Origin: an uncultured Eubacteriales bacterium
GTDB taxonomy: Bacteria; Bacillota; Clostridia; Christensenellales; Borkfalkiaceae
DNA length: 64,000 nucleotides
Direction: 5' to 3'
Assembly (NCBI GenBank): GCA_900543915.1
Contig: UQTB01000005.1
Location: forward strand, 27,458 to 91,457
The notes below the pieces were generated by a model. That model ran no database searches. It was not told the origin of the DNA and worked only from the letters and a program-made list of their open reading frames with translations. The first letter of the stretch is position 1; each line of letters begins with the position of its first letter. This document shows positions 41,189-49,152 of this stretch, piece after piece. Both the position numbers and the translations under genes were made by a program.

Positions 41189-41979
41189 AAGACGTCACGT
41201 TCGGCCAGTATTATCCCGGCAATTCCTTCCTCCACAAGTTGGACGCGCGCGTGAAAATTCTCCTGTCCATCGCGTTCATCGTCGCGGTTTTTCTGGTAAA
41301 GGAATATCACTTCTGGGCGTTTTTGCTGCTGGCGGGGTTCGTCATCCTGTCCGTCCTCGTGGCGCGGGTCTCCGTCTTCCGCGTGATCAAGAGCATCCGC
41401 GGCGTTCTCTTTTTCGTCGTCTTTTCGGCGGTGCTGCAGATCTTTTTCAACCGGAACGGAACCGTCCTGTGGGAATGGCAGTTTATTCATATCACGGACG
41501 ACGGGCTTTTGACGGCGGCGTACGTCGCCTGCCGCATCGTGCTGATCGTGATGGGGACTTCCGTCCTCACGCTCACCACCACGCCCGTCGCCATCGCAGA
41601 CGGCATCGAGAGCCTGCTCACGCCCTTAAAATGGGTGAAGTTCCCCGTGCACGAATTCGCGCTCATCATGTCCATCGCGCTGCGGTTTATCCCCACCCTG
41701 ATGGACGAGACCGACCGTATCATCCGCGCGCAGAAGGCGCGGGGGGCGGACTTTGAATCGGGCAATCTGTTCCGCCGCGCGAAGGCGCTCGTGCCCATTC
41801 TGATTCCCCTTTTGATCAGCGCGTTCCGCCGTGCGGACGAGCTGGGAGACGCCATGGACGCGCGCTGCTACGCGGGCAGCAAAAACAGGACGAAATACAA
41901 GAAGCTGAGGCTCACCTGGCGGGATTTCGTCGCCGCCGTGCTGATGGGCGGGCTGATCGCGGGGGCGGTGCTGTTATGA
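41185..41979 (+). CDS. ecfT: ECF transporter transmembrane component EcfT
   Basis: A 264-residue membrane protein coupling the ATPases to S components. It has the N-terminal motif LHKLDARVKILLSI, several membrane helices, and the coupling-helix signature RAQKARGADFESG plus IPLLISAFRRADELGDAMDA, which contact the ATPases. The conserved operon order ecfA1-ecfA2-ecfT-truA-rplM-rpsI confirms it. It overlaps truA by ATGA. Confidence 0.95.
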   Translation: MKDVTFGQYYPGNSFLHKLDARVKILLSIAFIVAVFLVKEYHFWAFLLLAGFVILSVLVARVSVFRVIKSIRGVLFFVVFSAVLQIFFNRNGTVLWEWQFIHITDDGLLTAAYVACRIVLIVMGTSVLTLTTTPVAIADGIESLLTPLKWVKFPVHEFALIMSIALRFIPTLMDETDRIIRAQKARGADFESGNLFRRAKALVPILIPLLISAFRRADELGDAMDARCYAGSKNRTKYKKLRLTWRDFVAAVLMGGLIAGAVLL

Positions 41980-42722
41980 AGATCGCCCTGAAAATTTCCT
42001 ACGACGGGACGGACTATGCGGGCTGGCAGGTACAGAAAAACGCCCCCACGGTACAGGAAAAACTGAACGAAGCCGTCTTTGCCCTCACGGGAGAGCGAGT
42101 GAGCGTCACCGGCAGCGGAAGGACGGACGCGGGCGTGCACGCCGCCGGTCAGGTCGCGCACTTTGAGACGGAGAGCGCTCTGCCGCCCGAAAAATACGCG
42201 CCCGCGCTCAACGTCTTTCTGCCGCCCGACATCCGGGTGCTGTCTTCGCGCGCCGTGCCGGATACCTTTCACGCCGTGCGGAGCGCGAAGCGCAAGACTT
42301 ACGTCTACTCCTTTTACCGGGCGGAGACGGAACTTCCTTTAAAGGAGCGCTACGCGGTGCGAATATACGGGGAGACAGATCTTGAAAATATGAGAAACTG
42401 CGCCGCCGTCTTTGTCGGAAAGCACGATTTCACCTGTTTTCTGGCCAGCGGATCGGACGTAAAGGACGCCGTCCGCACGATATTTTCCCTCGAAATAACG
42501 GAGCGGGGGGACGATTTGTCTCTCTCCGTCACGGGGGACGGTTTTTTGTACAACATGGTGCGCATCCTGGCGGGGACGCTTCTGGAGGCGGCGAAGGGAA
42601 AGCGTACGCCTGCGGACTGCGCCGCGCTCCTGGCGGGGAAAGACCGCTCTCCCGCCGGGAAAACCATGCCCGCGAAGGGGCTGTGTCTCGTCTCTGTGGA
42701 GTACGGCGGGCACAATATCTAG
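41976..42722 (+). CDS. truA: tRNA pseudouridine(38-40) synthase TruA
   Basis: A 248-residue enzyme that isomerises uridines 38-40 in the tRNA anticodon stem. Catalytic Asp is in SGRTDAGVHAAGQVAHFE; further motifs YDGTDYAGWQ and GDGFLYNMVRILAGTL. Length is normal. It overlaps ecfT by four bases and closes the ecf unit; rplM follows after a promoter. Confidence 0.96.
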   Translation: MKIALKISYDGTDYAGWQVQKNAPTVQEKLNEAVFALTGERVSVTGSGRTDAGVHAAGQVAHFETESALPPEKYAPALNVFLPPDIRVLSSRAVPDTFHAVRSAKRKTYVYSFYRAETELPLKERYAVRIYGETDLENMRNCAAVFVGKHDFTCFLASGSDVKDAVRTIFSLEITERGDDLSLSVTGDGFLYNMVRILAGTLLEAAKGKRTPADCAALLAGKDRSPAGKTMPAKGLCLVSVEYGGHNI

Positions 42723-42780
42723 TGGGTGGATGCTTTCGGCGGACAAATTGGCGCTATTTTAAAATAATTAAGAAAAAAAC

Positions 42781-42810
42781 TTGACAAAATACGGTCGAAA
42801 TTGCTAGAAT
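42781..42810 (+). promoter_or_regulatory. rplM-rpsI promoter
   Basis: -35 TTGACA (42781-42786), 18-bp spacer, -10 TAGAAT (42805-42810). It is followed by a leader of about 100 nt that can form GC-rich stems and ends in CAAGGAG. Confidence 0.8.
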
Positions 42811-42816
42811 ATTACG

Positions 42817-42910
42817 TGTGTTTAACGGGCGGAAGAAAAAACTGCGGACTAGCCCCCTGCGGTTTGAGCGGAACAGCCGCGTTTTCGCCGCAGAAATAAT
42901 CAAGGAGTTA
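42817..42910 (+). promoter_or_regulatory. structured leader of rplM, possible autoregulatory element
   Basis: About 95 nt of GC-rich 5' UTR containing repeated CTGCGG/CCGCAG and GCGG/CCGC blocks able to pair (for example CTGCGG near 42841 with CCGCAG near 42890). r-protein leaders in this position often bind L13 for feedback control; I cannot confirm that this matches a known L13 leader. Confidence 0.35.
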
Positions 42911-42916
42911 ATGAAG

Positions 42917-43348
42917 ATGAAGACCTACATGGCAAACGCGCAAACGGTCGAGAGAAAATGGTATGTGGTCGATGCGGAAGGAATGCCCCTCGGCAGACTC
43001 GCTTCCAAAGTCGCGGCAATTCTTCGCGGGAAGAATAAACCGACTTTCACCCCCAACGTCGACACAGGGGACTTCGTAATCGTGGTAAACTGCGATAAAG
43101 TAGTCTTGACCGGCAAAAAGTTGGAAAATAAAATGTACAGATATCACACCGGCCACATCGGCGGGCTGAAGGAAATTCCCTACAAAAAGCTGATGGCGGA
43201 TAAGGCGGACGTCGCCGTCTACGAGGCGGTCAAAGGCATGCTCCCCAAGAACAGCTTAGGCCGTTCGACGATCAAAAAGCTGAAGGTTTTCCGCGGCCCC
43301 GATCACAACCACGAGGCACAGAAGCCCGAAGTTCTTAAATTAGTATAA
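42917..43348 (+). CDS. rplM: 50S ribosomal protein L13
   Basis: A 143-residue protein: KWYVVDAEGMPLGRLASKVA, YRHTGHIGGLKE in the form YRYHTGHIGGLKEIPYK, and GMLPKNSLGR. The start at ATG 42917 is chosen because AAGGAG is nine nt upstream; the ATG at 42911 is only three nt from it. The length matches L13 (142-145). L13 binds early in 50S assembly. It is co-transcribed with rpsI, 17 nt downstream. Confidence 0.96.
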   Translation: MKTYMANAQTVERKWYVVDAEGMPLGRLASKVAAILRGKNKPTFTPNVDTGDFVIVVNCDKVVLTGKKLENKMYRYHTGHIGGLKEIPYKKLMADKADVAVYEAVKGMLPKNSLGRSTIKKLKVFRGPDHNHEAQKPEVLKLV

Positions 43349-43365
43349 AAGGAGCCGGAAAGAAA

Positions 43366-43779
43366 ATGGCAGCAAAAACGACGAAGAAAAAGGTTCAGTA
43401 CTGGGGAACCGGGAGAAGAAAAAAGGCGATCGCGAGAGTCCGTCTCATTCCGAACGGCACGGGCGCCATCGTCATCAATAAAAAGACCATCGACGAGTAT
43501 TTCGGGCTGGATACGCTGAAGCTCATCGTCCGTCAGCCCCTCGTTTTAACGGAGAGCGAAAGCAAGTACGACGTCATGGTGAACGTCTGCGGCGGCGGCT
43601 ATACCGGCCAGGCAGGCGCGATCCGCCACGGCATCGCGCGCGCGCTCGTCCTCGCGGAGCCCGAACTCCGCCCCACGGTGAAGAAAGCGGGTTATCTCAC
43701 GAGAGATTCGAGGATGAAGGAAAGAAAGAAGTACGGCTTGAAGAAAGCGCGGAAAGCGCCGCAGTTCTCGAAGCGTTAA
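43366..43779 (+). CDS. rpsI: 30S ribosomal protein S9
   Basis: A 137-residue protein: YWGTGRRKKAIARVRLIPNG, GGGYTGQAGAIRHGIARAL and the C-terminal tail GLKKARKAPQFSKR, whose last Arg reaches the P site. A complete canonical S9. AAAGGAGCCGG precedes the ATG. A terminator follows at once. Confidence 0.98.
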   Translation: MAAKTTKKKVQYWGTGRRKKAIARVRLIPNGTGAIVINKKTIDEYFGLDTLKLIVRQPLVLTESESKYDVMVNVCGGGYTGQAGAIRHGIARALVLAEPELRPTVKKAGYLTRDSRMKERKKYGLKKARKAPQFSKR

Positions 43780-43787
43780 CCAAGCGG

Positions 43788-43816
43788 AAAAGGCAGGTTT
43801 TCACACCTGCTTTTTT
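43788..43816 (+). terminator. Rho-independent terminator of rplM-rpsI
   Basis: AGGCAGGT/ACCTGCTT (43791-43798, 43805-43812) with one wobble pair, loop TTTCAC, then a T-run to 43816. It touches the 3' end of the small convergent gene. Confidence 0.85.
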
Positions 43817-44027
43817 ATTCAGAGGGTTTGTTTTTGCGGACGCGCTCCTCGAGGGCCCGCTGGCGCGCCACCACGTCTGCCGTCGCATTGGCGCGCAGGC
43901 TGGGCTGCGCCGCGGGTGCGGTTTCCTCCTTTTGCGGGGAACCGGCGGGAGCGGCGTCTTCTCCCTTTTTCTCTCCGAAGAGGTTGAAGGCGGAGGATAA
44001 CAGTTTAAATAGACCGAATTTATCCAT
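43815..44027 (-). CDS. small hypothetical protein
   Basis: A possible 70-residue protein (MDKFGLFKLLSSAFNLFGEK, then a Pro/Ala-rich linker and a charged end VVARQRALEERVRKNKPSE). The sense of the sequence - amphipathic start, disordered middle, basic helix - is coherent, and it fills the gap between convergent rpsI and the divergent lipoprotein gene. GGGAGG lies upstream but 16 nt from this ATG, and an earlier ATG (44052) would have no ribosome site, so the start is uncertain. No family recognised. Confidence 0.5.
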   Translation of the reverse strand: MDKFGLFKLLSSAFNLFGEKKGEDAAPAGSPQKEETAPAAQPSLRANATADVVARQRALEERVRKNKPSE

Positions 44028-44154
44028 AAGCGAAACGAAAAATCCTCCCATACGGTTGCAATCGGGCGGCAATTCCTTTATAATAGAAATAGCATCGCTC
44101 GATAGATTATATTGCGGATAAAATACTTTTATGATTGAAGGAGCTTTTTTGGCA

Positions 44155-45966
44155 ATGAAAAAGACATTCGGAAAAATCGGCCTCGTGCTGTTGGCGGCGG
44201 TCGTCGCGTTCGGCGCAGTGGCATGCAGCGCGCCCAAATGGAGCGTCGGCATGGTCGCGACGGGCGAGGTGTCTTCCAACGGCGGCTTTTTGGCGGAGAA
44301 GGGCGAATACGTCTACTTCATCAACGGCGTCGAGGATTATACGGCGAACAACGACTTCGGCAAACCCGTGACGGGCAGCCTGGTCGTCGCAAAGAAGAGC
44401 GAACCCGCGAAGGCGGAGGTCGTCGTTCCCAAGCTGTTCACGGCGGGCGATTACACCGCGGGCGTGACCATTTACGGCGACTACGTCTATTACGCGACCC
44501 CTTCCGCCGAGAAGGATACCACGGGTGCGATCGCGACCGGCTATCTGGAATTTTACAGGACCAAGCTGGACGGATCCGAAACGGAGATGTTCACCCGCGT
44601 GAACGGGAACGGAACGGTTTACCGCTATCTCGAAGTCGGCGGAACGGTCTATCTCGTCTATACGAATGCGTACGATGAAAACGAAGACGGCGATACCGTC
44701 ACCTCCGTCGTCTGCTACGACACGGCGGCGAAAAAGGAAACGACGGTCGCGCAGGACGTCGCTTCCGTCACCTACGCTCCGCTTGCGGACGCAACGACGC
44801 TGACCGCGCTCTATACCAAGAACGTGAAAAACGAGGTTACGGATTCCAACGAATCGTATAACGAATTATATATCTATACGGTGGGCAAGGAGCCCGTCTT
44901 AGTGGCCTCCGGCAAAAACTGGACGGGGGAGGCCGGTTCCACGTCAAACGTCACCTACGCGGTCACTGCGGTGAACGGCGGTTACGTCGTCTATACGGTG
45001 ACGAGGGCTGCGGATTCGGACGTCAAGACCTATGCGGTCGCGCTCTCCGAAATCGCGAAGGGCGGCGAAAACGCGCTGGCTTCGGCGGTTAAGCTGGAAG
45101 ACACGACGGCTGCGACCGCTTCGGCGGCCATCGTCTCCCTGAACGAGGCGTACGCTTCCGTCTCTTTGAACAGCAAGACCTTCCTCGCGAAATACGATAT
45201 GCTCTCCGCCGAGGAGACGAAGTACGAACTCGTCGCGGAGGCGGATATCTCCACCCTGTTCTTTGTGGAGGGCGGATATGCGTATTATGCGAATTCCTCC
45301 TCTTATCTTTCGCGCATCGCGATCGACGGCTCTGCGGAAGAAGAGGTCTATACCAACGAGACCATCTCCACTTCCTGGTACAAGCCCGAGATGGCGGACG
45401 GCAAGATCTTTTACGCCAACACCTCCAGCGAGGGGCAGAGCTACATCTATTATGTAGACGCGGCGATCCCCGCCGACCACGATCCCGAGGAGGCGGAAGG
45501 AAAATTCGCCGGGATCCGTTCGGAAGAAGATATCGTCGCTCTGGCGGAATACTACCTCAATCAGATTCCGACGGCCAGCGTGCGGTTCTCGCAGGACGAG
45601 GACGGAAACTGGCTGACGGACGCCAACGGCAACCGCTACAACGAGGCGGTGGAGGAAGCGCGCGCGTTCTACGAGATGCTGACGAAGGATCAGCAGAAGA
45701 AGGTGAGCGAGGATGCGCTCAAGCTCCTCACGGATGCGGACGCGGTGCTGGAAGCGACAGAAGTCTTTATGAAGCTCTCCGAAAATCCCTATAAGGACAT
45801 CACTGCGGACACGCTTGCCGCGCACGAGAAACTGGTTGCGGATGCGGAGGCGGCGCTGGCGGCGCTGACCGAAGATCAGCAGATCATGCTCAAGGCGAAC
45901 ACGGAGGATAACCTGATGTGGCGCCTGCAGGAAGCGAAGGAACGCATAGAAGATCTGAAAGACTGA
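44155..45966 (+). CDS. large lipoprotein with propeller-like repeats
   Basis: A 603-residue lipoprotein from ATG 44155 (MKKTFGKIGLVLLAAVVAFG, lipobox VAC, Cys near residue 23), with GAAGGAG 11 nt upstream. Residues 40-430 have repeating short strands with YVYFINGV, YVYYATPS, TVYLVYTN and YAYYANSS, resembling the DUF5050/WD-like propellers of Clostridia. Residues 460-600 are helical and similar to FIVAR modules (EEARAFYEMLTKDQQKKVSE, AEAALAALTEDQQIML). It is probably surface exposed; ligand unknown. It ends at a strong terminator. Confidence 0.82.
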   Translation: MKKTFGKIGLVLLAAVVAFGAVACSAPKWSVGMVATGEVSSNGGFLAEKGEYVYFINGVEDYTANNDFGKPVTGSLVVAKKSEPAKAEVVVPKLFTAGDYTAGVTIYGDYVYYATPSAEKDTTGAIATGYLEFYRTKLDGSETEMFTRVNGNGTVYRYLEVGGTVYLVYTNAYDENEDGDTVTSVVCYDTAAKKETTVAQDVASVTYAPLADATTLTALYTKNVKNEVTDSNESYNELYIYTVGKEPVLVASGKNWTGEAGSTSNVTYAVTAVNGGYVVYTVTRAADSDVKTYAVALSEIAKGGENALASAVKLEDTTAATASAAIVSLNEAYASVSLNSKTFLAKYDMLSAEETKYELVAEADISTLFFVEGGYAYYANSSSYLSRIAIDGSAEEEVYTNETISTSWYKPEMADGKIFYANTSSEGQSYIYYVDAAIPADHDPEEAEGKFAGIRSEEDIVALAEYYLNQIPTASVRFSQDEDGNWLTDANGNRYNEAVEEARAFYEMLTKDQQKKVSEDALKLLTDADAVLEATEVFMKLSENPYKDITADTLAAHEKLVADAEAALAALTEDQQIMLKANTEDNLMWRLQEAKERIEDLKD

Positions 45967-45980
45967 TACAAGGCATTGAC

Positions 45981-46011
45981 AAGCAGGGCAGACGGCACGT
46001 CTGCCCTGCTT
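45981..46011 (+). terminator. Rho-independent terminator
   Basis: A 14-bp perfect stem AAGCAGGGCAGACG/CGTCTGCCCTGCTT (45981-45994, 45998-46011), loop GCA, followed by TTTTT. It ends the large-lipoprotein transcript. Confidence 0.95.
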
Positions 46012-46087
46012 TTTTACGGCGCATTGACTTTACCGGGGAAGAGAGAAATATAAAAAGAAATCATCGAGGAAAAATCTGCAAAGGGAT

Positions 46088-46222
46088 AAGAGGAAGCTGT
46101 TTTACAGGGGAGCAGGGCAATAAGGCGCTATCATATATGCGCCACCCGTTGACGGGGCGGCCGGCAGTTTCCCCATACAGGATATCTGTAAACAACGGTT
46201 GAGCCGGTGGTTTTGTTTGCGT
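46088..46222 (-). repeat. dispersed intergenic repeat, copy 2 (inverted)
   Basis: The reverse complement reads AAACCACCGGCTCAACCG, then GCCGCCCCGTCAACGGGT, GGCGCATATATGATAGCG and CTGTAAAACAGCTTC, matching copy 3 (54414-54562) closely and copy 1 (27832-27962) more loosely. It lies between the lipoprotein terminator and spo0A. Confidence 0.7.
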
Positions 46223-46385
46223 CGAAGCCGCTTTTGTGAAAATCATGTCGGTAAATCGTGGAAAATGTAATTTTGAACAAAATATAGTGAAATAATTTAA
46301 TTTTTTACAAATTATGTCCAAAAATCCTTTGCAATCGACATGCGAGTATTGTAAAATAATAGCAACACTGTTTGCGGAGGGATTT

Positions 46386-47144
46386 ATGAAAAGCACGATT
46401 GTCATTTTACAGGAGAACGTTGGATTTGCGAAAGAACTCGCCGGACTCTTCCAGGCGAGCGGATTATACGAGGTGGCGGGGATCGCGCACGACGGAATCG
46501 GCGGGCTGAAACTCATCGAAGAAAAGAGGCCGGATTTTGTCATCATGGATCTGATTCTGACGGGGATCGACGGGCTGGGGGTTCTCGATCGCATGAACGA
46601 GAAGAACGTCGAATCCAAGGTTATCATTTTAAGTTCTCTTATGCGGGAAGAGATCGTCGCGCAGGCGATGAACAAGGGAGCGCGCTATTACATGGTAAAG
46701 CCCTTCAATTTTGAGCTCTTGAAGCAGCGCATGCGGGAGATCGCCGGGGCGACTGCGTTTACGCGCGAGAACCTCGCGCCCGAGGTGAGAAAGACCAGCC
46801 TGGACGAAAAGATCAGCCGTATTTTCATCAACGTCGGAATCCCTCCGCACATCAAGGGATACGGTTATCTCCGCGAAGGCGTCAAAATGGCGGTGCAGAA
46901 TCCCGATATCATCAACAATATCACCAAGGAGCTCTATCCGCGCATCGGCGAACGGTTCGATACGACGGCGAGCAAGGTGGAACGCGCGATCCGCCATGCC
47001 ATCGAGGTCGCCTGGAACCGCGGACGGATCGAGAGCATCAACAATATTCTGGGCGTCCGGGCCTATGTCGGGGCGGAAAAGCCGACGAACGGAGAATTCA
47101 TCGCGCTGATTGCGGATAAGATGCTTTTGGAAGGAACTTGCTGA
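46386..47144 (+). CDS. spo0A: sporulation transcription factor Spo0A
   Basis: A 252-residue response regulator, the master switch for entry into sporulation. The start is ATG 46386 with CGGAGGG upstream. Receiver: phospho-site Asp55 (FVIMDLILTGIDG) and Lys in MVKPF; the acidic pocket is Gln9-Glu10 (IVILQENVGF) rather than Asp-Asp. The DNA-binding domain is near-canonical: PPHIKGYGYLREGVKMAV, RFDTTASKVERAIRHAIEVA, PTNGEFIALIADKMLLE. It stands alone, not beside spoIVB as in Bacillus. A weaker paralogue is at 20638. Confidence 0.93.
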   Translation: MKSTIVILQENVGFAKELAGLFQASGLYEVAGIAHDGIGGLKLIEEKRPDFVIMDLILTGIDGLGVLDRMNEKNVESKVIILSSLMREEIVAQAMNKGARYYMVKPFNFELLKQRMREIAGATAFTRENLAPEVRKTSLDEKISRIFINVGIPPHIKGYGYLREGVKMAVQNPDIINNITKELYPRIGERFDTTASKVERAIRHAIEVAWNRGRIESINNILGVRAYVGAEKPTNGEFIALIADKMLLEGTC

Positions 47145-47263
47145 AAATTTTTTGAAAAATCGCAAAAAAACCCTTAAAAATAGTTTACAAAATCGGGAAC
47201 TTACCATATAATGTATTGCAGTTACGAAAAAACGGCAATTTTGTTGCCGAATGGAGAACCGAC

Positions 47264-47764
47264 ATGGCAGGCGATTACATTAAATGTCCCAGATGCGAGT
47301 TGAATTATATTCATAAGAGCCAGGGCTATTGCGATGTATGCAAGGCGGAACTGAAGCTGGGCCCGCAGCTCGTATTCGCTGTAGACGACGATGACGATGA
47401 GGTAGCACTGGAGCTTTGCCCCATCTGCAAACAGAATTACATCAAAGATAACGAAGAAATGTGCGAGCAGTGCCGCAAGGAGCTGGAATTCAAAAAGGAC
47501 GACATCGACCTCGATAAAGACGAGGAATGGCGCAACTATCTGGACGATACCGACGATCCGGAAGAAGACAGCGAAGAGATGCTCTCCCTTTCCCAGCTGG
47601 TGGAGGAAGAGGGCGACGCGCTGTTCGACGACGAAGAGGAGGAGGAAGATATCGAGTACCACGGCGACGAACCGGATGATTTCGATATCCCCGAGATCGA
47701 CGAGAACGACTTTGAGGAAGAGGACGAAGAGCCTGAAGACGAGGAAGACGAAGAAGATTTCTGA
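47264..47764 (+). CDS. acidic zinc-ribbon protein
   Basis: A 166-residue protein from ATG 47264 (MAGDYIKCPRCELNYI), with GGAGA nine nt upstream. It has two CxxC pairs in the first 35 residues (CPRCELNY..YCDVCKAEL) and another two at about 60-80 (LCPICKQNY..MCEQCRKEL), then an extremely acidic tail of about 90 residues with runs of Asp and Glu. Soluble, no membrane segment. The tail might mimic nucleic acid or bind basic proteins; function unknown. It is co-directional with veg. Confidence 0.8.
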   Translation: MAGDYIKCPRCELNYIHKSQGYCDVCKAELKLGPQLVFAVDDDDDEVALELCPICKQNYIKDNEEMCEQCRKELEFKKDDIDLDKDEEWRNYLDDTDDPEEDSEEMLSLSQLVEEEGDALFDDEEEEEDIEYHGDEPDDFDIPEIDENDFEEEDEEPEDEEDEEDF

Positions 47765-47815
47765 ATCTTGCGTTCCGGCGGTATAAAACCCCTCCGGAAC
47801 GGGTATTATTTCCGT

Positions 47816-48064
47816 ATGATTAAGTCAAACGGAAACATCAACGAAGTCAAAGAAAAGATCCGCGCCTTTTACGAAAAGGACGTGGACGTCACGGTCAATC
47901 TGGGCCGTAACAAATTCGCCCGGTTCAGCGGAAAGCTGACCGGGGTATATCCCGCCCTGTTTACCGTCAGCCCGTTCGATAAGAGCTTCAAGGGGAAGAC
48001 CTCTTACTCTTATTCGGAGTATCTGTGCGGCAACGTCGTGATCAAGGAGCGGAACGGAGAATGA
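47816..48064 (+). CDS. veg: Veg family protein
   Basis: An 82-residue protein of the Veg (DUF1021) family: IKSNGNINEVKEKIRAFYEK, then GRNKFARFSGKLTGVYPALF and SYSYSEYLCGNVVI. Veg is strongly transcribed near the origin in Bacillus subtilis and affects biofilm matrix genes. The start is ATG 47816; TATTAT (47803-47808) ends seven nt before it and there is no Shine-Dalgarno, so it may be leaderless. An inverted repeat CGTTCCGG/CCGGAACG precedes it. Confidence 0.9.
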   Translation: MIKSNGNINEVKEKIRAFYEKDVDVTVNLGRNKFARFSGKLTGVYPALFTVSPFDKSFKGKTSYSYSEYLCGNVVIKERNGE

Positions 48065-48067
48065 AAG

Positions 48068-48089
48068 GAGCGCGCAAGCGCTCTTTTTT
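48068..48089 (+). terminator. Rho-independent terminator of veg
   Basis: GAGCGC/GCGCTC (48068-48073, 48078-48083), loop GCAA, then six T residues, four bases after the veg stop. Confidence 0.88.
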
Positions 48090-48237
48090 CTTGAACGTTT
48101 TTCGCGCAACCGGCGGAACAAAAGGGGGCGCGAGGGGCAATGAAAAGAAAAGCGGCTCCCCGCCGGCAAAGCCGCGGCGGTTTTAGGTCGTAAAAACCCC
48201 ATTCGCGGGGGAACGGATGCAAAAGCGGCCGCGTAAG

Positions 48238-48972
48238 TCAGCCGAAGATTTCCTTGATCCAGACCAGCCGTTCGGGCGAGGAGCGCTCGGGCGCATAGCG
48301 GAAGCCGTAGCCGGCAAAGCCGGTCAGGTCGGACGGGTTTTCCGCGCGCGACCGAATCGCATACCGCGCGAGGGCGCCGCGCAGCTGCTTTGTCCACGCG
48401 ACGACCGAACGGTATTTCCCGCGGTGCGGCGCGAGCGCTCTCACCTCTGTGATGCGGGTGCCCGGCAGGGCGTTTTTCCTCAGGGGCGCGGCGTACTCTT
48501 CGGAAGCGAGGTTCAGCACGCATTCTCCCATGACGCTTTCCGCAAACCGTCCGCCCCAATGTTCGGCGAGGGGGATCCCCTCCGGGCGGAATTTCCCATT
48601 CAGTTCCAGCCGGTAGGGCGAAATCGCGTCCAGCGGGCGCAGAACGCCGTAGAGCGCGCTGAAAATCAGCAGGCGGCTGTCCGCCCAGGCGAGGTCTTCC
48701 GGCGTCAGCGTCGCCGCGGAGAGCGCCGTATAGACCAGCCCGCGGAAGCTGGTGACGGCGGCGCCTTCCCGCTGTCCGAATGCGTCGTATTCCAGTTTGG
48801 CACGTACGGCGCGCTCGGGGGAGACGGAAAGCAGGCTTTCCAGCTCGTAGGGGGAATATTGCCGCAAGCGCTCTGCCCAGGCCTTTGCGGTGCGGAGATC
48901 GGCCGGCGCGTGCGTCGGCAGAGGCGCGGGCGAAGGCGTTACGTTGAGCGCGGGGGATAAAATAATTTTCAT
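48238..48972 (-). CDS. yaaA: peroxide stress protein YaaA (DUF328)
   Basis: A 244-residue member of the YaaA family. It starts MKIILSPALN (family form MKIIISPAKxM), and has FRGLVYTALSAATLTPEDL, LLIFSALYGVLRPLDAISPY and YRLELNGKF. YaaA lowers free iron and oxidative DNA damage in E. coli and has a DNA-binding fold. Length fits. It is convergent with veg and divergent from ktrB. Confidence 0.9.
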   Translation of the reverse strand: MKIILSPALNVTPSPAPLPTHAPADLRTAKAWAERLRQYSPYELESLLSVSPERAVRAKLEYDAFGQREGAAVTSFRGLVYTALSAATLTPEDLAWADSRLLIFSALYGVLRPLDAISPYRLELNGKFRPEGIPLAEHWGGRFAESVMGECVLNLASEEYAAPLRKNALPGTRITEVRALAPHRGKYRSVVAWTKQLRGALARYAIRSRAENPSDLTGFAGYGFRYAPERSSPERLVWIKEIFG

Positions 48973-49109
48973 TGCCGTGTCCTTTCCTGCGGTGGCTTTC
49001 CCGGTTTTTCATCCGGGACCGCCGTTTTTCTGACTCTATTATATCCGTCGCGCGCCCGTTTGTAAAGCGGATGCCGCGGATCTGCGGCGCGGTTTTTTTT
49101 TCGGGACAA

Positions 49110-49142
49110 ACGCTTTACTTTTCCCTGTAAACGTGGTATCAT
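49110..49142 (+). promoter_or_regulatory. ktrB promoter
   Basis: -35 TTTACT (about 49114-49119), 17-bp spacer, -10 TATCAT (49137-49142). The transcript would begin only a few nt before the ATG at 49153, and there is no Shine-Dalgarno site. Confidence 0.5.
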
Positions 49143-49152
49143 CTTATCTGAT

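Noticed and set aside
47825..49012. 395-codon minus-strand open frame spanning veg and yaaA
   Set aside because: Arg-rich translation, out of frame with yaaA and antisense to veg.
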